A stretch of 64,000 nucleotides of DNA from Suillus spraguei (Eukaryota; Basidiomycota; Agaricomycetes; Boletales; Suillaceae): contig JABCPU010000238.1 of assembly GCA_016800925.1 (NCBI GenBank), positions 1 through 64,000 of the forward strand, written 5' to 3'. Of this stretch, positions 1 through 11,670 are shown piece after piece. Position 1 is the stretch's first letter; each line of letters opens with the position of its first letter. The notes under the pieces were generated by a model. The model searched no databases. It was not told the DNA's origin and saw only the letters and a list, made by a program, of their open reading frames with translations. The translations under genes were made by a program, and so were the position numbers.

Positions 1-318
1 TAAGATAGACTTCGAGCAGTTTCTGTAAACGTCACGTGATAAAGTGTGATGAAGCGTGACATAAGCAATGAATGTGTATAGGATGTCCGTGGTGACAAGA
101 TATAAAAAACCGAAACGAAAGAGTTGTAGTATATTCACATCTCGACGAGCCATCCGTTTTAGAATTACCATTTGTGTGAAATTGAAGGAGGAGATGGCAA
201 CACAAGCAAGGTGTAAGGCATAGTATGCTTCTGAGGTCTCGAATGCAGCAATCATAAGTGAGGTCACAGCCTCGTCACATCACGTGATGTTTGCAGAAAC
301 TGCTCGAGGCCTATCTTA
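1..318. mobile_element. MITE-like element with long terminal inverted repeats
   Basis: The left end (1-42) and the reverse complement of the right end (about 275-318) agree over roughly 40 bases with a few transitions. Both start TAAGATAG, run through CGAGCAGTTTCTG and reach a TCACGTGAT palindrome. No coding sequence lies between them, so this fits a non-autonomous inverted-repeat element. The left edge coincides with the window start, so its true end and target duplication cannot be seen. Confidence 0.7.
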
Positions 319-867
319 TTAGCCTTCGAATTCAATGTGGACTCTGAATTCAATGACCTTGCCAAGACGATCTACGAAATTTGACGTGTTGATGTTGGAG
401 GCTGTCGGAACTCCCTTTGAAGGGCACACCAAGCTCATTCGTGGTCTAGCACTTTCATTCGATAGTGCTCTCCTTGCCAGTGCTTCACGATGATCAAGCT
501 CTGGACTGGGCTTGCCGCTTTCCAACTCCTCGCTGTATCTAAGTTGACATTCAGGATACCATTCGCCTTATCCTTTCACCTGATTCACTCCAACTAGTTT
601 ACACGAATGACTACAAGGTCTGCCAATCTGTGATACTACACCCATATTCTCGCTAGGCCCGTGTATGCTTTTCCTGTACACGTCTGCTCAGTGCTGTTCA
701 TGTCCTTGTAATATTCCCCTTAGTACAGATTATCGCACGCAAACAGTCAGCCCTGAGGATTTGCGACGAGTGCGGCAGCGAGCCGTCGACGTTCTATTGC
801 AAATTGAGCAGTCTGCCTCAGGATCCACGATGCATCGATGAATCGTGGCGGGGGGACACTGGTGGCA
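319..867. other. No gene recognised
   Basis: Only short open frames occur on either strand. None has recognisable motifs or a splice pattern that joins into a longer protein. Confidence 0.5.
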
Positions 868-1031
868 TACTATCCCCCACGGTCTATTCACTATTTCGTG
901 AGTCACACTTCTTGGCGTGGAAACGTGATGGTTGGTCGCGCTGACTCGCGCAATGTAATGGTAAATCCCTGTGAAAAGCGTGACTCACGAAATAGTGGAC
1001 CGTCCTCACGAATAGACCGTAAAGGATAGTA
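868..1031. mobile_element. Short inverted-repeat MITE-like element
   Basis: Both ends read TACTATCC followed by ACGGTCTATTC in inverted orientation. A second inverted block (CACTATTTCGTGAGTCAC) lies just inside each end, with a 14-base asymmetry on the right. If the outer TA is the target duplication, the element is 870-1029 with CTATCC..GGATAG ends, as expected for a Tc1/mariner-type MITE. The single-stranded form would fold into a long hairpin. Confidence 0.65.
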
Positions 1032-1298
1032 AGTACAATTTTTTAAATGCTGGTGGTTTTCGAAAACAGGCCCAAAGTTTAGTTAGTAACATACCAGGAT
1101 CAAAAAGCAAACCATCTCTTGCCACATCTTACTGGGAAGTCGAATCCTTGCACTCGTGATGACTCAGATCGCAACTATCTCGTCATCGCTTTTTCCAGGG
1201 GGACTGACCAGTGGCTAAGGTTCTCAAACATTTAATTCCCATCGCGTTCGCTAGTACATATATAATGGGCCGAGTATGATACGACTTTCCAGTGAGTC

Positions 1299-2763
1299 AT
1301 GTTCTCCACTGTATCTTTGTTGACTCTCCTGGCTTTATCAATCACAATCACGGGATCGCCCGTTGAAGTTCGCAATGGCCGCATCACCCTCCCCATGACA
1401 AGGAGGCTAAAATTCTCCAATAGCAGCAACCTTGTGCAGCGCGATGAAGCTCGCGTGGCGGCCTTCAGGGACTACAGCACGCATAGCCAACGTGCTCATA
1501 TTCCTTCGGCAAACGATCGTCTTAGCTACACCGTATCAGTTGGCATTGGCAGTCCCCCCACAACCTGTAAGTTCGACACTGAGAAAACATGCGGCTGCTA
1601 ATGTATTATTGAAGACCACTTGGTTGTCGACACCGGGAGCGCGGTCACATGGGTCGGCGCCGACACTGAGTACGTGGAAACCGGCACTAGCTTCAGCCTT
1701 GGACAGCGTGTGGGGGAAGCCTACCCTTTTGCCGCCTTCACCGGTATGATACAACAATATCATAAGTTGAAAATACCTACGGTCATCTATAGGAATTCTA
1801 TTCACTGATACCGTCTCTCTATCTAATGAGCTCACCGTCGCCAGGATGCCAATCGGTGTTGCTTATGCTCACCTAGGCATCATGAATGACGGTATCCTCG
1901 GCATCGGACCTAGAGGCTTGACAATCCGTACCCTGGAAGATAATCCGAGAGACACGTACCCGACTATCACTGAATTACTGCATACCAGAAACATCATTTC
2001 TGAGCCCCTTGTTGCTATCTTTTTCAAGCCCTCTACGGGTACAGACGACGATGGACAGCTCAGCTTTGGTGAAGTTGATCCTGCGTACATCAACAGCATT
2101 GTATACACGTAAGCTACCTCAGCTCCTGTATCAATCCAGACTGATAGTAATTGTTTTATTTTAGTGGTGTCACCACAACCCCCCCTGCATCGAACTACTG
2201 GGGTATCGATCAGAGTATCACCTACGGCACCACGGACATCTTACTCTCCACCGCTGGTATAATCGATTCTGGCTTCACCTTTATTTCGATTGCCTCCGGT
2301 GTGTGTTCAGAGTCAGCGAATAATAATAGTCTAATCAGTGCTCTATAGATGCCTATCAGAGGTACCAGGCTGCAACCGGCGGTACTTTTGATGCGGCGGC
2401 TAATCTTCTCGCTATTACCCCTGTCCAGTACCGTGATCTACAGGAATTGAAATTCCATATTGATGGTGTACGTCAATTCTGTCGGCCCTTACACTCCTTG
2501 TTCACCATTTTGCACAGCAAACCTATGGTCTCACCCGTGACGGTCAAATCTGGCCTCGTTCTCTCAATTCCGCGATTAATGGTGCCAACAAAGCTATATA
2601 TCTCGTCATTAAAGACATTGGCACACCCACTGGCCAAGGGTTAAACTTTCTTAATGGATTTGTATTCCTCCAGCGCTTCTACACTGTGTTCGATACCCGC
2701 AACCGCCGCATCGGTTTTGCCAGAACCCCGTTCACTGGAGCCACCACCAACTACAACTACTAA
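1299..2763 (+). CDS. Secreted aspartic protease, pepsin/polyporopepsin-like (A1 family)
   Basis: Six exons (1299-1566, 1615-1743, 1793-2108, 2165-2298, 2349-2467, 2518-2763) splice in exact phase to 403 residues, a normal A1 length. A hydrophobic signal peptide occupies about residues 1-19, followed by a propeptide. The first catalytic motif is VVDTGSAVTW with Asp95. The second is IIDSGFTFIS with Asp272, where DSG replaces DTG, a known variant. The C-terminal RFYTVFDTRNRRIGFA is typical of the family. Introns are 46-56 nt with GT..AG ends. The product should be an extracellular acid endopeptidase for nitrogen scavenging or substrate degradation. It is intact, although flanked by MITEs and retroelement remains. 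Promoter elements are not clear; ATATAAT at about 1259 lies only 40 bases upstream of the start. Confidence 0.93.
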
Positions 2764-3524
2764 TATGGAATTGCCGTATACATCTTTTTTGATACGCAAA
2801 GTAGCATAGGTTATACGGAGTCTTCTCCAAATAGGCTATGGAGGTCTTATTCCTTGGTTGGGTTTCTGTATGATTTCATTATAGCAATACGAGCAATCCG
2901 CTCGCCTGCGGACGGTCTGTGTAGTGATATGCACACGCGCATTTCGTATCAAACCCTTCTCCACCGACATATCTCGTGGATCTTGGAGAATGTGGGGAGG
3001 AAATAGGGAATCTACAGCCTCGTTTATGTCAGATATCTTGTTGATCATGTCGAGGGGGCGGCGTGCGCTGGACTTGTGTCCTCCCTGATTTTTTGAGTTG
3101 ACGCGCTCTGTGCAGGAGAGATGTCTGTGTTCCTGTCGAAAACACCGTGCGTCGTGGCACGTTGATTGCTTTGTCTTTAGATATAACGAATCTACCACCC
3201 GTTGTGCCTTTGGCACAGGAAGCAAAAGGAGGGCTTTGCACTCCTTTTGCTGTCTGGCCAAGGCTTCATCCTAATAATTATCTTCAATAATGATAATAGG
3301 TTTTGAAATAAATTATAACTTTGACCAATATTTTGACAGAAGTAAAAGTACCACTGATCACCATCTTTGTGAGTTTATATTGCCCATCTCATCCTCATGT
3401 CATTGCATTTGATTTTGATTTTTTAAAATTATTTACTGCAAACTATTAACTTGAATAAATCTTTTGTGTCAAGTTTTAATAGGGGGCAACAGTATTAAGT
3501 TGTCACACGACAAAATCATGCAAG
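2764..3524. other. Intergenic, AT-rich towards the right
   Basis: A 141-codon open frame on the minus strand (2836-3261) has no recognisable motif and is probably chance. The segment from about 3280 to 3500 is AT-rich, with runs of A and T and no gene signal. Confidence 0.4.
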
Positions 3525-3645
3525 TGTCCCATCTCCTGTCTCCCATCTCCCATCTCCTGCTACTGGTCTCCTGTCTCTCATTTCCTCTTACCAGTCTGCT
3601 GTCTCCCATCTTGTGTCTCCCATCTCCCATCTCCCTCTAATGATG
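3525..3645. repeat. Pyrimidine-rich degenerate tandem repeat
   Basis: The plus strand repeats variants of TCTCCCATCTCC and CTCCTGTCTC about ten times. The strand asymmetry (nearly all C and T) is strong. The array abuts the integrase remnant. Confidence 0.75.
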
Positions 3646-3732
3646 CTTCTCAGTCACGTGATAAGGAACTACAGGACATTCAGACCTACCTCGAGACCCT
3701 GACATTCCCCATTCACACTCCAGCAAAGTATC

Positions 3733-4975
3733 ATGTCCATCTCCTCAAATGGGCTTCTCAATTTTTCCTCAGCAGAAAACATCTCTGGCACAAGGATCCA
3801 ACTGGCCATCATCAACTTGTACTTTTTGGATCAGACTGCTTTCGCATCTTGCAAGAATCACATGATCGTCTTGGACACAAGAGAATTTATTTACCCAACA
3901 AGATGTACCATTGCCGACAGATTCTGGTGGCCGACCTTGGACAAAGACCTTACTTGGTATATCAACACATGTCACCAATGCCAACTTTGATCAGTTGAGA
4001 AAGTGGTCATCCCACCAACAGTCGCTGTCCCCGCTCCCTTATTCTGCAAGGCATACACAGACTCTATGCATTTGCTGACCACACATGGATACTCTTACAT
4101 AGTCCAAGCTCAATACTCCCTCAGTGGATGGCCTGAATTCCAGATGCTTAAGTCTGAAACTGGCCGAACACTTGGAGCTTTCCTGTTTGAAGAAGTTCTT
4201 TGCAGATGGGGCATGGTAGAAGAGATTGTCACCAATAATGGCACTCCATTTGTCACGGTGCTAGACTGGCTTGCTAAAAAGTACCACATCAATTATATTC
4301 AGATATCACCCTAAATTCAAAAGCTAATGGTATCGTCAAGTGCTCCCATTGTTACAGTTGTACGTGACCCTATTCATTTTCCCTCTTATTCTTGTGTATC
4401 ATGTGATACAGAGCCTATCACTCGGACACTTCCACTTCTTCCAGACATCACATGACTGCATGACTCAACTACTATGTCACCGCTACGTCATATCATGTGA
4501 TGTCCTGACTTCCCGTGACTCCGTTCTCAGACCCAGTTTAGCATACGCATACACTAAACACATGCTCTTATCTCTGACTCATGCATTTCAACATGCTTGT
4601 ATGATACATGCCTTCCTTATTAGGATATGCAGCTATGTTCCCATATTCCCACGTTACCTGGACTGTGCGCACATACATACCTATATAAGCACAGTGTACT
4701 TGTAGTAGATTCCTTACTTTAATCTTACTGGGTTTTACCTGGATTCCTCTTTGCTAAGGACCCCCAATCCTTAGTCATCTCTAAGTCCAAGCACTCCTTA
4801 GTCTTAGTCTCTATTCTCATAGAACCTCTTAGACTTGTCTTTGAGGCTGAACCCTTGATCATACTTGGAACTAGTTCCTTGTACTTTTCCCAGCAGACTG
4901 TCTGTGTCTTTTCACTGTTGCTGGTGATGCCACCCCAGTTCATAACACCCATGATACTATCCGTGACTTGCTAGT
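3733..4975 (+). pseudogene. Decayed Ty3/gypsy retrotransposon integrase
   Basis: The translated plus strand shows an integrase zinc-binding region ending in TADRFWWP-like sequence and a CHQCQ motif (3880-3987). An rve-type core follows (about 4003-4314), with AYTDSMHL for the first acidic residue. The second position reads TNNGTP where TDNGTP is expected. The third block ANGIVKCSH has lysine where the family has glutamate. Internal stops (TGA at 3988, TAA at 4312) and the replaced catalytic residues show it is dead. The frame continues across an LTR inserted at 4350-4947 (SHDTIRDLLVM after the insertion) and then stops at a second LTR fragment near 4976. Confidence 0.8.
4350..4947 (+). mobile_element. 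Solo LTR, family A, 598 bp, TSD CCCAT
   Basis: The element begins TGTTACAG and ends GTTCATAACA, giving the TG..CA ends of an LTR. CCCAT occurs immediately before (4345-4349) and after (4948-4952), a perfect 5-bp target duplication. A TATATAAG box lies near 4681. The inverted copy at 7944-8418 is clearly homologous along its length but shorter. The target is the dead gypsy integrase. Confidence 0.88.
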
Positions 4976-5233
4976 AATGCTTGCCGTGGAATCAGTGATA
5001 AGGAACAGAAAACAAACTACGCACCAAATGGAGCTATGCAGACGCGGCAAGGACATGGTAGGACATCGGTTCATGGAATGTGGTGCGGCAGTCGGTACGG
5101 TGTGCGGTAAGCGTGGGATGCCGCCAGTACTGCTAAAGGGGTAAGAAGGCCATGGACTAGTGGTAACTCCTGTAGACGTGAGACGAGTGTCGAAATATGG
5201 GGTTTTAAGCCCAGCACCAATATGTTCATTACA
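4976..5233 (-). mobile_element. Truncated LTR, family E
   Basis: This segment aligns in the same orientation with about 60635-60892, sharing the tract that ends TTTTAAGCCCAGCRCCAATATGTTCATTACA. Only about 258 bases of the roughly 850-base LTR are present. On the minus strand it would start TGTAATGAAC. Confidence 0.8.
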
Positions 5234-5932
5234 ATGCACCAACCATTCATATCTCATACTACTTTTCATCTGTTTCATACTTGCCACTTGTTTTTGACAG
5301 ATGTACAGCACTCCTGCAGTATATAAAAACCACATGTACTTTTCATACTTCTCAGTGAATAAACCATCCTCAGTCAGAACATCACAGTCTGTCTGAAAAG
5401 AGTCTCGCAAAATCCAAAAGAAGTCATAAAAAGTTCTCAAAACACTCTCAACCTAATATCATTGTATTCCTCAACAAACTCATAGCACGCCTCACACTAA
5501 TTAGATAATGAAAAGTAAGAGGCAAAAAATTATCTGTTCAAATCTGTTCAGAACCAGTTCTGGAATTCAGCAAGTCCTCAGACCATGGACCAGACCCTAT
5601 TCCCTGAACCTAGAACTGGACTTTGGTCAGGTTTGAAACAGTTCAGAACCAAACCTGGCCATCACTACTTGCCAGTTTCCTGATGAGTCAGTGTCTTAAA
5701 CCTTGAGCTAAGTTTTTCATGGAGCCCTATTGTGCAAGACACACAACAACAAGATAGAAATGCCATCATCAGCAAGTTCTTGACAACTAGAGCATTACCA
5801 AGCTGGTAGAAGGGGGACTGGCAGCCACATTACAAGTCAATTGGAAACACTGCACAGACAGTCAGAAATAAACAACAGGAAGCACAAAAGCCATTGCACA
5901 AACAGACAGGTGACCAACAAAAATAAGACAGA
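5234..5932. other. Open frame remnant and upstream region of the kinase-like gene
   Basis: A minus-strand frame reads from about 5440 down to the LTR edge at 5234 and stops making sense there. It contains RTFYDFFWILRDSF and is unrecognised; it may be a TE gene truncated by the LTR. From 5530 to 5670 the motif GTTCAGAACC recurs several times on both strands. No further gene is evident. Confidence 0.35.
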
Positions 5933-5940
5933 TATAAAAG
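5933..5940 (+). promoter_or_regulatory. Possible TATA box of the ancestral FunK1-like gene
   Basis: TATAAAAG lies about 195 bases upstream of the candidate start at 6136, within an A-rich leader. Position and sequence are plausible, but the gene is now dead. Confidence 0.35.
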
Positions 5941-6619
5941 GTCCAGTATGATAGAGCTTTCAGTCACCCAAAAGGGTCCTGGAATAGTCTGAGACAATTG
6001 TAAGTTGGGTTTCAGTATGGCTCAACAGGTTATGGGTAGAACTAAAAAATCATTTCCACACCAGCAATTGTTTTGTCCTCTAGACTGCTAAGCCCAAACT
6101 ATCCTGACTTTAAATTTACCTCAAGAAATTGAATTATGATGGCCACTCCTCATACACCACCATCACAGAAGTCACAGATGCTACCCCCAGACACAGCTCC
6201 ATTCACTCGTTGCACCTCGCAAACTGATTATTGCACAGGGGACCTGAAGCTAGGTCATACTGCTGTTCTCACTAATTTTGGAAGGTATCTTCAGGTCCCA
6301 TTTGATAGCATAGTGAATTGTATCAGTGCTGTGCCCTCTCAGCAAGTTCTGGAGCAGATCTGCAACCACTTGATTGAGAGCAATATTCTCATCAATGACA
6401 AGAATGGCCTACAATGAGCAGAGCTCATCTCAACTGCCCAATTGAAGGAATCTGAAGAAAATATTTCAACCCCTCAGTCACATTATTTCTGGCATTTTGG
6501 AAAAAGTACAGAATCATGGAATATCCTTCTCATTGAACCCAGACCAAATGCCTTTCTCAGAACATAATAATACCTCTCGACCAGACAGATACCTTGCACA
6601 TGGTAGCAAACAGGGTAGG

Positions 6620-7389
6620 TGTCATATACCATACTTCTAATCTCAGATCCGATCATATCCGTCCAGATCCGATCGTTTCCATATCTGTCCGGTCCACAGA
6701 TCCTGTCCGGACCACCCATCCGAATGTACTCACTTCTTGCACCTTAACTCCCTGGTGAATATCTGCGTCTATCTCCTTTCGTCATTTCTCCTACTACCGG
6801 TACTCCGGCTGTTTATATTTCCGTCCTGTGTTACTGATCCGTTTCCTGTGTTCATTTCCGATTCATGCTTACTGATCCGCTGTGCAATAACTAATAGACT
6901 TCCGTTACACTTCGTACATAGCCCTCGGTCCCGGACTTGCTGATTATCCGTCTTAGATACTTACTGTATATAAACCACTTGTAGATCTCCGTAGAACCTT
7001 AGTTCGAATATCATCTTAGATTCTACTCATTCTGCCTTCTCCGGACTTAAGCCACTCTCCGCTTTAAAGTCACCTTCCGAGACTTAGGATTGATTCCTAT
7101 AGTCTATACCTCCGACTCTATCTTCGGATAGTCCATCTCCGTTAGTTTCTAGTTAGGAACTTGTTCCGAAACTAGCCTTAATCTCTGTCCTCCCCTTACG
7201 TTCCGAATAACCTTCGGACGTATCATATCCGACTCCTTCGGACACCCGGATCCATCACGCAACTCCTCCCGGGTCTTCGGACGAATAACTCCTCCCTGAA
7301 ATAAGGGGCATTACTCGAGAAAGGGGCACAGTGTACGAACTGAGGCCAAAGCCCTTCGGATCTCTCTACCCTTGAGTACAGTCTTAACA
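6620..7389 (+). mobile_element. Solo LTR, family B, 770 bp, TSD GTAGG
   Basis: It starts TGTCATATACCATAC and ends GTCTTAACA. GTAGG stands directly on both sides (6615-6619 and 7390-7394). Joining the flanks restores an open kinase frame (ANRVGHIGFTVPF). Other copies are at 52954-53720 (same strand) and 12253-13253 (inverted). Confidence 0.92.
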
Positions 7390-7943
7390 GTAGGACACAT
7401 TGGTTTTACTGTGCCATTCAAGTTTAAGAAGGAGCATAACACTGAGACTGTATGAGATGTAAGTTTTTATATATCTTGCTGGTGTTGGCTTACAAACACT
7501 GCTAGGACGAGCACAAGATGATTTGGAGCCTTCACAACATCATGTGTGAGGATCCTTGCCACTGCTTTGTCTTTGGTATCATGATCAAGGGTGTGGAATT
7601 GAGGTGATGGCTCAGCAACTGCAAGTTCATGGCAGCTACAGTACTGATCAACTTATTTGAGGTATGTTGATGTATTTTACTTTATGTCAGGGTGCTAATC
7701 AACATGGTACCTCTAGAATACCAATGACGCCATCTCTCTCTTTTACATTTTTGGTTCTGCATCTGCATATCCTAGCATGCAAGGGCTTAGTTGGGACCCC
7801 ACAGTCGAGCAGGTCTGCAATGGGAAAGATATCCAATATAAGTTCACAGTTGGTGGCAAGGTGTTCATTATGATGCGTGAACTTGCTACCTATGGTGCAG
7901 ACTCAATGGTCGGGCGTGGAACTCATGTTTATGATGCTATGAG

Positions 7944-8418
7944 TGTTACGAACTGGGGTGGCGTTACCAGTGACAGTGAAAAGCCACAGACAGTCTGCTG
8001 GGAAGTTCTTACAATGTCCAAAAGAGGACAAGGTGAAAGTACAAGGAACGCGTTCCGAGTACGATCAAGGGTTCGACCTCAAAGACAAGTCTAAGAGGTT
8101 CTACGAGAATAGAGACTAAGACTAAGGAGTGCTTAGACTTAGAGACAATTCAAGACGACTTAGGTTGGAGACCTAAGCGAAGGAGATTCCAGGTAAAACC
8201 CAGTAAGATTAAAGTAAAGAATCTACTACAAGTACAACGTGCTTAAATAGACCAATATGTGCGCACGGACCAGGAAAGACGTGAGAATGTAAGTGCATAT
8301 CCAAATAAGGAAGGCAACTATAGTACAGATGCATTGAGCATATGAGTTGGAGTCATGTGACATGAATACAAGTAAGAAGACAAGGAGAAAATGAATAGGG
8401 GCACGTACGACTGTAACA
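7944..8418 (-). mobile_element. Solo LTR, family A, 475 bp, TSD ATGAG
   Basis: It starts TGTTACGAACTGG and ends ACGACTGTAACA on the plus strand. ATGAG lies on both sides (7939-7943 and 8419-8423). It is homologous to the reverse complement of 4350-4947 but lacks about 120 internal bases. Removing it joins GTHVYDAM to SPSRENVTIKD in frame. Confidence 0.92.
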
Positions 8419-9691
8419 ATGAGCCCCAGCAGAGAGAATGTTACTATCAAAGACTCATGGAGGGAAGTTGACCACCAATCAGAAGGTGAGATTCTGGAAA
8501 AGATCATTGCTTCCTGTGAGAAGAAGCTGCAACTCAGGGAAGTGGTGGATGCTAAGAGATATTTTGTTGAAGTTCAGCTCTAGGATGATGTTACAACCAT
8601 GCAAAACCGGAGGCTACTTCAAAGTCACAGCTTTACATGGTGTTGTACCAGAGGGTCGGAAAGTCAAAGGGGCTTGGCTTCAGCTCATACACTGTGCTCC
8701 TTATCCGAGTAGGTGCCCTTAATTTTGAATGAAGTTTATTGGAGAGTTCTTGGTGAGGTCTGGATGAAGTCTGGATAAACTCTAAGGCAGGCTAGCTCAA
8801 TAGAGCTCCGAAGGACTTCCGGATGAGCGTGGGAATGCGCTGGAATGATTTCCAGAGGATAGGGAATGATGATAAGACTACCTGGACAAAGTCCAGAATA
8901 CAATGAATGGAAGATGGGCTGCTGAACAAAGTCCAGGGCAGGATAGGAGCAGAGCTCCAGAGGTAAAGATGACCCACAGATGTTGGAGGATAGGATAGGA
9001 GCAGAGCTCCAGAGGGAAAGATGACCCACAGATGTCGGAGAATAGGATAGGATAGATCCGGAGGACCAGAGGTCTGGAGGTCCGGAGATCAGAAGAGCAG
9101 AAGAGCAGAGGAGCAGAGGAGCAGATGATCAGATGAGCGTAGCTCTGTGGATCTTAGGGGAAGTGTTGACTACTATAGGGGAGTAGTTCCGGATATGGTG
9201 TGGAGATAGTATAGACTACTCCCAACAAGGTCCAGAATAGAAACAGCCAGGATAAGACTACCAAAGGTAGAGTCGGAGGTGAAATGGATGAGAGATAGGA
9301 AACAGACAAAGTCCAAAAAGGTTATAGGACATAGGATCAAAGCTCCAGCCTAGGGAATGATCCCATAGGTCTGAGCCAGAAGCTTACAAGGGCCGGAGCC
9401 CAAGTGTGAGAACGGAAATAGAGTTATATAGACATGGTAGCAAGATACAGAGTAGTCAGAAGAATATACAGAAGTAGGAAAGCAATGATCAGACTGAGGT
9501 CTGCATAAGTTGTACTACATGTTTATATACTGTAGGTAGTATGCCAGAAGGTAAGTAAGCATAGTCTGAGGCTATGTCTGAAGCATGCAGAAACACATTA
9601 GTAAGTACAGTGGAACATAAGGCTATGAGCTTGGAGAGAAACTTGTATGAAATAACTTATCAAGACAGAGGCAGGGATAACTAAGAGCCAG

Positions 9692-11409
9692 TGTAGAGAG
9701 TGGAACCTCCATGGCTGCATAGGCACCACTCATCCCATTACGTGACCACCAGTGAAAAGGTGCTCATAAGCACTTTGGCGCTTTTTGTCACATTCTCTCA
9801 CAACTCAGTGTCCTCCGTTCGCATGTCCTGTCCACTGTCCTCCAAGGTCCATTGGTGTGTACTCACTTTCATTCTGCGCTTATTCGCTTGTGCAGTCACC
9901 ATTACCCTATTGTCACATACCACTCTTGTTATTTTCCTATGTTACTCGCTTTACATACCACTCTCATTATTTTTTCTTATGTTACTTGCCTTACATACAT
10001 GAGCGCTACCTACTCAGTTCTGCGCCCTGGGAACTCGCACAGGGATATATATACACATCAGCAGGAAAAAGAAGTATCTTCCATTCCACCATCTACCGGT
10101 ACTGTAGTAGTGAATATCGAAGTTCATTTTTATTTCATTTGCCGAGCTCACGCTTGACCACTTCACAAACATCTTTGCCATTTTCACCTTGCCTTCTCCC
10201 AAGTAGCATCGTACCTTGACTCTCAGGACTTAAAAAGTCTATCCATGCTGTAAAGATACAATCTAGCCTGAGCTGTAGATAAACCATGGCCTAAGCTAGT
10301 ATGCGAGTCTTGCGCTCTACCTAGTCTGCTTCACTTGTGAAGGCAAGAACGTTCGACCCTAAAGTAAATGCTAAGTTAGTATAGTTCAATAATGCCCAAC
10401 CTGAGGTGCGAGAATGCTGTCGGAGGTAGCGAGATGCTAGCGGTGACCTCCGGTCCATGGGAAACTTGCGGTAAAACTAGCGGTAAGCATGAGAATGCGG
10501 TAGGCAAGCAGTAGCGTGAACAGTAAAACTGCGGTAAGCGTGGGAACTTCTGTGGTAAAACAAGCGGTAGTGTAGCGGTGAAGCATGAGAAAGCGGTAGC
10601 GCTAGTGGTAAACCGCAGGAAAGCAACTCTTAGAGACAAGACTTTATTCCATAAGAGACAGTAGTGGTGACTATTCCTAAGTACCGTGTGTACTATAGGA
10701 GGGAAGTAAGGAATGAGTACAGGTACCTAGGAATTTTATACGAAAGAATAGCTACGGAGACGGAAGGGATAGGATAAACACGCAGCAGACATGTAATAAG
10801 ACTGCACTTCAGTTTACAAAACATAGCATACTGGTGAGACTGGATAGACATTGGACGGACGGTAAATCTTGCTTGAGAATGCCAAATGGGTTCGCGGAGA
10901 TTGCCGAAGGTCACTGCTTCATGGGAAAGTTGCCACAGTACAGCCGCTGAGCTGCAACAAGGCTTCCGGAGTGCGGAACGATACTGTTAGATAGGGGTAA
11001 ATGCATGGTAAAGTGTCACGGCAAGGGACAGTGAAGCCGAAAGGTAAGGATAATGATAGCCGTGTGACACCTATATGAAAATGTGCTGTTTTTGAGCTCA
11101 GCATGAGTTTGTTCATCACAGTGCCTTTCCTTCTGCCCGCATTCCACACGCTTAACGCACCTTTCACATACTATTGTATAAAGTGCACCTTTGGCGCCTT
11201 TGATGTGTTTCTAGTTCCCACGATCCCATTCGCTCTAGAATGCTATTTGAGTCCTCAGACCAAAGTCTAGCCCACCGATCCCCTCACTTTCTTAGAGGAA
11301 TCTTTTCTCAGTAGCAATCCCCTTGGGATGAGTTACTGCTCGCATCCAGAGGAGCTCTGTAGAGTCAGCAATCTTCACCAGTCCACCCAGCCACCATTCC
11401 TCACCTTCA
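9692..11409. mobile_element. Retroelement mosaic inserted within LTR family C
   Basis: The family-C copy at 62394 reads straight through the point where this copy is interrupted. CCAG flanks the extra DNA (9688-9691 and 11410-11413). The insert begins TGTAGAGAGTGG and ends ACCTTCA. It contains an inverted family-E LTR (about 10311-11120) plus T/C-rich unmatched sequence at 9700-10220 and 11160-11409. Exact outer ends are tentative. Confidence 0.55.
10311..11120 (-). mobile_element. LTR, family E
   Basis: The plus strand shares CTAGTCTGCTTCACTTGT.., GTTCGACCCTAAAG and a GTTCATYACA end with 60014-60892. Similarity is patchy in the middle, where GGTAGCGGTAA-like short repeats are abundant. No target duplication was found. 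Confidence 0.6.
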
Positions 11410-11450
11410 CCAGAGACACAGATATATACTAAAAGGGGTAATGCGCAGGT

Positions 11451-11670
11451 GCGCGGGAATAGTTCGGATATGGAGATGGATCAGATATGAAGACGGATCA
11501 GATATGGACATGGATCGGATATGGACATGGATTGGACGGGTGGATTGGATCGGACAGATGGACTGGGTCGGATATGGACATGGACCAGATATGGATTGGA
11601 GTGGATGGGTGGATCAGATATGTGAGCTGGATTGGATGGGTGGACTAGGATGTATGGATTTGGGTGTCTG
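11451..11670 (+). repeat. Degenerate minisatellite, GGATATGGACATGGAT unit
   Basis: About a dozen imperfect 16-17-base units occur within the family-C LTR. The same array, also in the family-C LTR, is seen at 63790-64000, so the repeat belongs to the element rather than the locus. Confidence 0.8.

Noticed and set aside
10338..10352. tRNA-like GTTCGACCC (B-box/T-loop resemblance) in family-E LTRs
   Set aside because: No cloverleaf, anticodon stem or A box could be placed around it in this copy or in the copy at 60055.
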